Assembly (NCBI GenBank): GCA_030544235.1
Contig: CM060470.1
Coordinates: 31,654,809-31,718,808 of the forward strand
Length of the DNA: 64,000 nucleotides
Source: Lepturacanthus savala
Taxonomy: Eukaryota > Chordata > Actinopteri > Scombriformes > Trichiuridae
Reading direction: 5' to 3'
A model generated the notes under the pieces. The model made no database searches. It saw nothing but the letters and a program-made list of their open reading frames with translations, and was not told where the DNA came from. This document shows, in pieces, positions 55,416 through 64,000 of the stretch. The first letter of the stretch is position 1, and every line of letters starts with the position of its first letter. A program made the position numbers and the translations under genes.

Positions 55416-56163
55416 GTTAGCCAATGTAAAATGTTAATCTTTGATACATTTCTATGGCTTAAGATGGATCTCTCTGTGCTCAGGTGTTACTGAATGGATC
55501 CTCCCATCTGGATATCATTGATCATTTGATTAGAGGGGTGAACTGCAAGGATATCAACATAACACAGATTGACATGTTGGTCAGCCCATACACACCACAG
55601 TCCACAAGAGAAATGGGTCTAATCTCAGCTCTATTTAGCTCATTGCTGTAGCAGGAAGCACTTATTAGAAGTATTCCCCCCTGGGAAATGCAGTTGAGTC
55701 TCTGTGTGTGTCCTGAGGTGAGTTAAGAAGAGAGAAGGTCTGGTTGTGTCAGGCCTTGGGCAGAAACCAGAGCCGTGTTTATACCCTGGAGCTTTGCCAG
55801 AGGAGCACAGTGAGAGTTTCTGCTTCTATCAGGTCCCTCTGCTCTAGTTCATGTTCTCATTCAAAATCATATCATGCTCTCTTCAATGTGACCCTGTCCC
55901 TTACTGTCTCCCCCAACCTTACTTTAATGTTGCAACAAAAACCTGTAATGCGTTTAAAAAGCAGTCTCTTAATGAATCGCTGATGGGGCAACAGCTGACA
56001 CTGCACATCTGATGTGACCTTTTTCTTTACAAATCCAGCAGACAACATTGATGCTTGATTTATTTTTATATTTCATCCATCCTTCAGTCACCCAGAAACA
56101 CATTGAGTCTTGAAGACTTCAGAAGTGGAGAACATCTCGTTTAGTTTTGCAGGAAAGTGTATA

Positions 56164-56726
56164 TGTGACAGACTCACGAGGGGGACCCAAGAGCGAGTAG
56201 TGGAAAATTGAATTTTATTGTAAAAAGGGATAAGGGGTCTTGGCTCGGGGAGAGGGACGCGGGACTGGTCGGCGTGGGAGGCAGAGTGGAAGGCAGGGGT
56301 GGCTTGGAGCTGGAGGGTGGAAGGCAGAGGTGGCTGGAAAACCGGGAGGCAGACGAGGATGATCCTGGGAGACAAGAAAGGAGGGTTGGTTAAACTGGTC
56401 AGAAAACACGGTAGCCGTTTCAATGTAGATACCGCTGAGGAGCCGAAGTTCGCACCACGGAGGGTTGACAACAATCTGGCGAGGAGTGGTGGAAAAGCCA
56501 GTGCTGATATACTGCAGAGGGGATGAGCTGATGGATGGCAGGTGTGGAGGCTGAGGGAGTTGATGAGCTGATGGCAGGCAGGTGTGGAGGAATCCAGGAG
56601 CTGAGTGTGAGTGACAAGGTGGCCACGCCCACGCTGGCACACAGACACACAAACACAGGGAGAGACAGGGAAACACAAGGGAGAAGGGGGAAGACAAAAG
56701 AGGGAGGTACAGCCACAACTGTGACA
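56164..56726 (-). repeat. 3' LTR of the Ty3/Gypsy element
   Basis: On the coding strand it begins TGTCACAGTTGTGGCTGTAC, the same 20 bases that remain at the other end (59526-59545), and finishes GAGTCTGTCACA. Confidence 0.85.
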
Positions 56727-56738
56727 GTACCCCCCCCC

Positions 56739-58072
56739 TCAACGGGCGCCTCCAGGCGACCCGCCGGGCTTGGTAGGGTGGTCCCGATGAAAGTCCCGGA
56801 CCAGGGACAGATCCAAGATTGCCCGCCGAGGAACCCAGCAACGCTCTTCGGGCCCATAGCCCTCCCAGTCAACTAAATACTGGAAGCCGCGACCTCGACG
56901 GCGGACATCCAACAACTGCCGGACAGTGTAGGCTGGAAGGTCGTCAATGATGCGGGGGGGTGGTGGGGCCACAGCTGGAGGAGACAGTGGGCTAGTGGAG
57001 ACAGGCTTCAACTGGGACACATGGAAGACGGGGTGAACCCTCATGTGAGGAGGGAGCTTGAGCTTAACAGTAGTGGGATTTATGATTGAAAGTATTGTAT
57101 ATGGGCCGACATAACGGGGTGTGAGCTTCTTGGAGGAGGTTTGCAAAGGGAGATCTCTGGAAGAAAGCCAAACTTCCTGACCTGGTTTGTAGACAGGGGC
57201 TGGTGTTCTATGGCGGTCAGTAATACGGCGATTACGGTCAGCAGTGCGGAGCAAGGAAGCACAAGCATCCCTCCAGACCCTACGGCAACAGCGAAGATGG
57301 GCTTGAACTGAAGGGACTGAGGTGTCATCCTCTGTGGCTGGAAATAGAGGTGGTTGGAAACCCATGGCACACTCAAATGGAGACATACCTGTGGCGGCGG
57401 TCGAGAGAGAGTTGTGTGCGTACTCAACCCATGGCAGACAAGTGCTCCAGGAGGAGGGGTTCCTAAAGGCAACACATCGAAGCGCAGCGCCGAGTTCCTG
57501 GTTGGCTCGCTCTGCCTGACCATTAGTCTGTGGGTGGTAACCAGAAGACAGACTCACCAAAGCGCCGAGGGCCTTACAGAATGCTTTCCAGACCTGCGAG
57601 ATGAATTGGGGACCCCGGTCAGACACAATGTCAGATGGTATGCCATGTAGGCGGAAGACGTTATTCACCAGCAGGTCAGCTGTTTCCAGGGCCGTGGGAA
57701 GCTTGGGGAGAGGCACAAAGTGCACAGATTTAGAGAATCGGTCCACAATGGTCAGGATGGTGGTGTTACCTTGTGAAGGTGGAAGTCCGGTGACAAAGTC
57801 GAGGGCTATGTGGGACCAAGGACGAGCTGGGACTGGCAAGGGGCGGAGCAATCCGGCAGGTGGTTGGTGAGTGGCTTTGGCACGGGCACACACAGTACAG
57901 GCAGAGACAAAGGCACGAGTGTCCGAGTCCATTGAAGGCCACCAGAAGTACCGTTTAAGGAGAGAGAGGGTACGGGCAGTCCCAGGGTGACAGGCAATTC
58001 GGGAGGTGTGCCCCCACTGGAGGACCTGGGAGCGGGCTGAGTCAGGCACGAAGAGACGGTTGGGGGGCCATT
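56739..58072 (-). pseudogene. Ty3/Gypsy integrase with chromodomain
   Basis: An open frame of about 436 codons. In order: H/C zinc-binding head (CTVCARAK), catalytic core starting at LDFVTGLPPS with the second aspartate in VSDRGPQF and the glutamate in NGQAERANQE, a C-terminal part with a GPYTIL motif, and a chromodomain (FQYLVDWEGYGPEERCWVP). All three catalytic acids are present. It is out of frame with the upstream protease/RNase H frame. Confidence 0.88.
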
Positions 58073-59392
58073 ACCTGGGTCTGGCTGCGCTTGTTGGGCA
58101 TCCCTGACGATGGACTCGATCTCCCACGTAACTGCTGCCACCACACAAGAGGCAGGAAGGATGGTGTCTGGGGTGGAGGGTGCCTCCTCAGAGGAAAACT
58201 GGCGGGAGAGGGCATCTGGCTTCAGGTTACGTGAACCGGGGCGATAGGTGAGGGTGAAGGAGAAACGGCCAAAGAACAAGGCCCAGCGAGCTTGACGGGA
58301 GTTGAGGCGTTTGGCTGTCTGGATGTAAGCCAGGTTCTTATGGTCAGTCCACACGATGAATGGATGTTCAGCCCCCTCCAGCCAGTGCCTCCATTCCTCC
58401 AAAGCGAGTTTGACGGCCAGCAGCTCTCGGTTCCCAACATCATAATTCTTCTCCGCCGGTGACAGACGGTGGGAGTAGAAAGCGCGGGGATGCAACTTCT
58501 GGTCGGTGGCTGACCGCTGAGAGAGCACTGCCCCCACTCCGGAGCTGGATGCGTCGACTTCCACAACAAACTGACGGGAGGGGTCTGGATGGATAAGGAC
58601 GGGCGCAGAAGTGAAGAGCCTTTTGAGATCTGAGAAGGCCGCCTCGGCCTCAGGAGTCCAAGAGAAGGCAGTTGCAGGGGAGGTGAGTTTGGTCAGGGGT
58701 GCAGCCACACGACTGTAGTTCCGGATGAAGCGGCGGTAAAAATTAGCAAAGCCAAGGAACTGCTGGAGCTGCAGTTGTTTGCTGAAAACCTCACCCAAAT
58801 CGTGATAGACAGCTGGGACTGCTGACAGATCTGGGGGTTCCAGGGTAGGAGGGGAAACACTGGCCTCTGCTGGCGCAAGGGCAGACTGCAAGCAGGTGGA
58901 ATGGCAAAAGGGGCTCCAGCTTACCAATTTACCAGCCGACCAGTCGATATGGGGATTGTGTTTACGGAGCCAGGGGTGGCCTAAGACGATGGGAGCACTA
59001 GGGGAGGATATTAGGTGGAACTGGATGCACTCACGATGGTTACCAGACAAGATGATGGGTACGGGTTTGGTACGGTGTGTCACATGGGCAAGGAGGTGGC
59101 CGTTGAGGGCGTTAGCCTTCAGGGGGACATCCAGGGGCTCACTGGTGATGCCCATCTGAGCAGCCAGAGTGGTATCAATGAAACTTTCATCTGCACCGGA
59201 GTCAAGCAGGGCGAGTAGGGGCAGAGACAATTGATTCCAGCACAATGTGGCATCGAGCTGCATTCTGGGTCGGGGGCTTGGGGAGGAAGGAGTTTGGCTC
59301 GACAGAACCCCCACTGCTACTGACGAGCCTCTCCTTTTGGCCGATGGGGACAAGAGGCAAGGAAGTGCCCTTTCTGGCCACAATAAATGCAC
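58065..59392 (-). pseudogene. Ty3/Gypsy protease joined to RNase H, reverse transcriptase core missing
   Basis: The frame has the aspartic protease motif LLDSGADESFID near 59200, then passes at about 58765-58790 straight into the end of reverse transcriptase (FLGFANFYRRFIRNYS) and RNase H (VVEVDASSSGVGAVLSQ, RELLAVKLALEEW, WTDHKNLAYI). The palm with the catalytic aspartates is absent although the frame stays open. A C-run at 58065-58070 marks the frame change to integrase. Confidence 0.85.
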
Positions 59393-59574
59393 TCACCAGC
59401 CAACATTCTCCTCTGACGCTCCGTTGGGGAAAGACGTGCCCGGCCCAGCTGCATGGGTTCATCAGGGGGTAGAGGAGAGGAGGAGCTGGGGGAGTCAGTG
59501 TACAGTGGCACAGTTGTACACAGTTGTACAGCCACAACTGTGACAGTATATATTGCGGGACACTTAAAATGCAT
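59317..59574 (-). pseudogene. Ty3/Gypsy gag remnant with CCHC zinc knuckle
   Basis: Reads GECIYCGQKGHFLASCP, a CCHC knuckle that binds RNA in gag. The larger N-terminal part of gag is gone. Confidence 0.75.
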
Positions 59575-60144
59575 AACCCACCTTTCCAGGTTTCATTTAT
59601 CTTTCTGTCAACACTGAAAGCACAGGGAGTCTTGAAGTTGTCAAAAATTATCAAAGTAAATCATTTTAAAGCCAAATTAAAACACTGTTAGTGCTGATTT
59701 GTAGTTTCTGATAGGTCTCATAAATATGTCAGGCTCAGGTGATTGTCAGTGATTGTTTTTTGTAATACTTTTTCATTCATCCATCTCACCTTTATCTGAC
59801 TCTCACTTAGTAACTCTTTCATCACAGACACTTTGCCAGTTTCCGTTTGTAAATGTATTAGTCTGGGGGTGTTGTATAAGTGTGAGATTGCAGTAGAGCA
59901 CTCAAACTCTACAACAGGAAATTGATGGTGGTATAGCAGGAAGCACAATTAGCTGCAAAGAAGCAAGTTTTTTTTCTGTTTATCAAGCACAAAAATCAGA
60001 ACGATTCCCTTATGGCCACCATGAGAATCATCCTTATCGCCATGATGGAGGCCTTTGGGATCTCTAGTGTTATATCAAGACATGCCTCATGGCCATGCCA
60101 ACACAAATGTTTAATGTTTTGGTCTTCTGGCTTCTGTATGCATC

Positions 60145-60577
60145 TGTAACAGCTTAGACAGCAAAGAACCCAAAAGCACGACTCAAAAGCAGATATGCAA
60201 AGTCCAAATGTTTATTCTTGGCCACAAACAGGCAAGAGTCCAATACCGGGCAGACAGGCAGATAATCCACGGGAGCAGGCAGAATCAGACAGAGTCCAAA
60301 AACACAGGAAACAGGCAGAGTAACAGGTACGGGAATGTGGGGGAAAAAAACGCTGGAAAACTAGGCACGAGCACACTAGACAATCTGGCAAGGGACAAGT
60401 GGGACTGAACTGGTATATATAGTAGAGCTGATGAGGCTCAGATGTGGAGATGGGCGGGGAAGTACAGGTGAGGGGAATGAGGTGATTGCAGGACTGATGA
60501 GGGTGGCAGGAACTGAAATGACAGGAGAGTTAGTGATAAGCCGGAAAACACAACATTTCAAAGATTAATTTGTGACA
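60145..60577 (-). mobile_element. Solo LTR, Gypsy-like
   Basis: The plus strand begins TGTAACAGC and ends TTAATTTGTGACA. Flanks GCATC (60140-60144) and GCATT (60578-60582) agree in four of five bases. GTTTATTCTT near 60209 is an inverted polyadenylation-type signal and TATATATAG near 60414 a possible TATA box. No internal sequence. Confidence 0.65.
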
Positions 60578-60647
60578 GCATTTGTGTTTGTTTACCAGTT
60601 GAAAACAGACTTTTTGATTGAATTCTAAGTTGGATTATTGCCGAAAG

Positions 60648-60648
60648 G

Positions 60649-60743
<95 letters not shown>

Positions 60744-60745
60744 GA
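60648..60745. repeat. (AT)n(AG)n compound microsatellite
   Basis: About 55 bases of alternating AT run into about 40 bases of AG. Confidence 0.95.
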
Positions 60746-61379
60746 TATTGAGAAAATGATTTCTAAGCATTATGCTGTATCATTCCAAAGTACTATTATT
60801 AGTGAAGCTTTTCCTATACAGCCCACATATGAGTCACACAGGCAGACTAACAATGACCTGCATAATTTAGCCATAAGCCATTTCAAATCTGTGTAGTCTG
60901 TGCATACACACATTTATGTTTATACCTCCCTACTCATAGTCTGAGGGGGCATTTAGGCATGTTTATTTATGTTTTTCATCCAGCAAAACAAGAATGTCCT
61001 CCCCAGATTTCTGAATCCTGTCCTGTTCCCATTTGAATTGGACTCCAGTTGGTATTCCCCTTTATATGAGCAGATATCCAAACACAGCAAGGTTGAAGAA
61101 TGAAATAACTATAGACTGACACAAAGCCTTTTTAGGAGGTGGACTCAGTCTGGTCCAAACAAACTTGACCCAATGACAGGTCCACCTCTGCAGGTTTGTA
61201 CTTTTAGAGATAAAGTACCCATCATCTGTTGTGGTCTTTATCTAATCCTTTATTTATATCTATCTATAAAGCAACAAGCGTCTGTGTTTCTGTCAGTCTG
61301 TGTCTGTAGCTCGCACACCTGTCAGATTAACTTCAACCTTTGGACATAGTTAAAATAGGAAATGGACCAAAAAATATGG

Positions 61380-61660
61380 ACTGGAGGTGGACTGATAGCT
61401 GGAGGGGTGCCATTTCACCTCCTGGGCACTGTCAAGGTGCCTTTGAGCAAGGAACCATCCCCCACCCCCAATTGCTCACAGGCCTCTTCTCAAGAGGGCT
61501 GCCCATCTCTCTCCACATTGCATGTCTATGAGCCTTTGTTTGTATGTGCCTTTGCGTGTCTATAAGCATGTGTGTTCGGGGGTTGAAATGCATGTAAAAT
61601 GATAAAAAAGAGTGTAAAAAGAATTTCCCCAGGCGGACTAATAAAGTATATCTTAAGCAT
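61380..61660 (+). repeat. Teleost LINE-tail-like repeat
   Basis: Contains TGGAGGGGTGCCATTTCACC, GTGCCTTTGAGCAAGGAACC and the end TTTCCCCAGGCGGACTAATA followed by AAGTATATCTTA. I know this wording as a widespread fish repeat ending in an ATCTTA-type tail. Confidence 0.6.
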
Positions 61661-61860
61661 GTTACAGGCGAGAGGCAGGATTACACCCCAGATGGTCACC
61701 AGCCTATTGTGGGGCACACAATAGGCAGGTTATCTGTTTTTTTTAGATAACCCACACAGACACAGGGAGAACATGCAAACTCCACACAGAAAGGTCACAG
61801 ACCAAGGTCTTGAACCAGCAACCTTCAGCACTAACCACTGCCCCACTGTGTCATCCTTAC
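61660..61860 (-). repeat. Teleost interspersed repeat, reverse copy
   Basis: GATGGTCACCAGCCTATTGT, ACACAGGGAGAACATGCAAAC and CACTAACCACTGCCCCACTG are the reverse of the family seen at 45960-46262; the middle part is missing. Confidence 0.65.
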
Positions 61861-61879
61861 ATTTTTATTATATTTTGAA

Positions 61880-64000
61880 AAGTTTATGAATAAAATTTAA
61901 CTTTTGATTCAGATGAGTTTCCTTTAACCTCTCCTGCTTTCTTGCTGTGAGTCTAACACATGATGGTTCTCAGCTGGAATAGGGAGTATGGCACTATAGA
62001 AGCAGAGGATCTCTCCCTTCCCCACGGTGAGATATGTTGTTCAGATATGCATCGAGGCAAATGATGCAGCCTGTTTCCATCACAGATGTGCCTCACACAA
62101 ACAGTAACTTTCTCTCTGAGCTACTTGTTGAAAGTGGCCAGGTGTTTCAAATTCAATGAGTTTTATGAGGAGGGAAATGCATTCAACATGTCTTTGGCAC
62201 CTTGAGAATACACACCATAGGGCTGTTGCTTTGTCATTAGCTTTGCTGTGATTTAAAGAGACATAACATGAATATTTCCAGGTCTCTATTTGTGTTCTGG
62301 AGCTCTACAAAAAGTCTTTTCATGACTTAGAGTTAAAAAATCTCCTTTCTTGTTTCTTATTCTGGCCCTTTATGCAACCCCTTACTCTAGCCTTTGACTG
62401 AACCAGGTTACTTTAGCTCCTGTCTCTTTAAGGTGTCCACTCTGTTTTGATTGGCTCGGTCTGGATTCTACTTAATCAAACATTAGATAGGATTTAGCTA
62501 CTTTATGTACAATATAAATGTCTCAGATGCATTCGTACATGTCTTATTTAATCTTGAGCTTCTTGAGTGTGTTAACATTAGATCATGCAACATAAATGTA
62601 GTGGAGAATAGAAGCACCTTTCTGAGGCTTCAATATACAATATACCATAAGTTGTAGTAATTAGTAGTAAGTATTGGTCATCCTGTAGTGATCCAAATAG
62701 TGACATCCCTCAGGAAGGAGATCAAGAAAAAAAGGCCAAAGGTCATATCCTTAACTGAGTATGAGAAACAGTCCCTGACAAACAGGCCACACATCAACTG
62801 CTTATGGTCACAGGTTTCCTTGTAGTAGGATTTAGTTTCTGTTTATTCAAGTAGTATTGAGATGCTTCATTATGATTAATACAACAGTAACTGTATTTTA
62901 CATTTATGCTTAGTTTTCTTTGTGTTGTGAGCCTCATTGGGGAAGTTAGGGAAGGGGACATACCGTGTCGCCACCAATCGCACATCAAACACTCATCCTG
63001 GTTTGTGATCCCTGTTCATCTGATCCCACAAGACCACAGAGGGGTCTTACAAAAACACTACTTAAGTGTCACTGTTGTTTTATTTGTGAAAAACAAGAAA
63101 CCGTCTCAAAGAGGCAGCTTGTCATTTTCAGCACCTGAGATTCTGAGAACTGACGTTACAGGATCTGCCTCTTGTGACATGAAGGTTGATTTGCGAATAC
63201 GTGGATGTTAAACAACAGCAACAGAGACATAGTATCTTCAAAATAAAGAGAGTGTTGAATTTGAATGTTTTACATTGAAGTGTTAGGAAGTGGTCATATC
63301 TGTTCAGTTCAGTTCAGAGGTCTGTGGTAAACCTAATTCACAGTATATGGAAAAAACTAAACCATGGTGACCCACATTGACAAAAGAAATGTTTCATAGA
63401 CTAAACAATAAATTAATTCATCTAAATGAAGAAAAAGATGAATGAAGATTAACCACTAGTTGTGGCACTACTGGATACCCACCCACAAGATGGAAAGGAA
63501 AGGATTACTGTTCATTCTCAGGAAAAGCAACATTATATTGTAACGATCTGGGAAACTTGTGTTTTATGACAACAGAAGTCACATCTAACAGTTGCAAAGC
63601 AAAGTTAAATTGGCTATTGCAAGTATTCAAGGTTACAAGAGTCTCATTAATCTTCGTTATAGACAATGTGATTTTGCACACATTCAGAGGACTTTCACAG
63701 GTCAAAATGAAACAGGAAACACTCCAGGTTGAATAATCACTTCAAAAGACTGGCAATCTTCTTCAGACTATGAGGTGAGAAGTTAACTCTGTAACCCTGT
63801 TAACTCCAAAGATGCGTTATATTTCAGTAAGATATATCCAATGTCAGTCTTATAAATTCTTCTTCATAGAAATGGCGGCGGTGGGTCGTGGGTCTTTAGT
63901 ACCATGTGTCAAAATAAAACATGATTTGTCAAAAACAAAGTTGAAGTAATTAAACTGATGGTCATAACAGAAACTTATAGGATTATAACAATATCCATGA
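61880..64000. other. Stretch without recognisable features
   Basis: I see no exon, RNA gene or transposon end here. Confidence 0.5.

Larger units (their letters stand above)
56164..59545 (-). mobile_element. Ty3/Gypsy chromodomain LTR retrotransposon, internally deleted
   Basis: GTATA flanks both ends (56159-56163, 59546-59550), a 5-bp target duplication. The 3' LTR is 56164-56726, directly preceded (coding strand) by a G-rich polypurine tract at 56727-56740. Inside, on the minus strand, are a gag zinc knuckle, protease, RNase H, integrase and chromodomain. Only 20 bp of the 5' LTR (59526-59545) remain; the primer site, most of gag and the reverse transcriptase core are missing. The copy cannot move by itself. 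Confidence 0.9.
44195..64000 (+). other. col4a2: Presumed col4a2 intron, continuing off the window
   Basis: No Gly-X-Y exon or 7S cysteine cluster was seen on the plus strand. Contents are listed transposons plus long stretches without any signal: about 44770-45950, 48700-55050, 59550-60140 and 61880-64000. Confidence 0.6.

Noticed and set aside
56215..56872. Proline/serine-rich minus-strand frames of 150-208 codons
   Set aside because: They cover the 3' LTR and the end of the chromodomain frame; no independent coding evidence.

Overview
The window looks like vertebrate, most likely teleost fish, genomic DNA. It holds a multi-exon type IV collagen gene with short introns, and the interspersed repeats are of kinds typical of fish genomes: L2, Rex1-like and L1-like LINEs, hAT elements, a pogo-like MITE, a Ty3/Gypsy chromodomain element and long CA/AT microsatellites. 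The species cannot be named from the sequence.

Positions 209-43270 (minus strand) carry col4a1, the collagen IV alpha-1 chain. I could place 50 coding exons with GT/AG junctions and matching phases. Exon 1 (signal peptide) is at 43202-43270, exon 2 (7S cysteines) at 25602-25655, and exons 3-50 run down to 209. From memory of the family, the order, phases and the 213/178/115-bp lengths of exons 48-50 fit the 52-exon vertebrate COL4A1 plan, so two NC1 exons should lie just off the left edge. Intron 1 is 17.5 kb; the other 48 introns within the window are mostly 0.1-1 kb, except where transposons sit. One exon (46) has a frame break that does not fit an otherwise intact gene.

Positions 43271-44009 are the head-to-head intergenic region and presumed bidirectional promoter. 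On the plus strand the paired gene, col4a2, begins at 44010 with two coding exons that encode a signal peptide (to 44194). No further col4a2 exon was found, so 44195-64000 is probably its next intron. This arrangement is the conserved COL4A1/COL4A2 pair, whose products assemble as the alpha1-alpha1-alpha2 basement membrane trimer.

The intron DNA is mostly repeats or unrecognised sequence. Elements with clear boundaries include a TA-flanked pogo-like MITE (898-1681), an hAT element with an 8-bp duplication (7171-7854), an hAT nested inside another hAT (12820-15069 within 12581-15390), an inverted-repeat element (35893-36761), a deleted Ty3/Gypsy copy with 5-bp duplications (56164-59545) and a solo LTR (60145-60577). 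The most unusual local event is a 186-bp copy of col4a1 exon 1 and its flanks inside the col4a2 intron (44571-44756), ending in a perfect fold-back palindrome.
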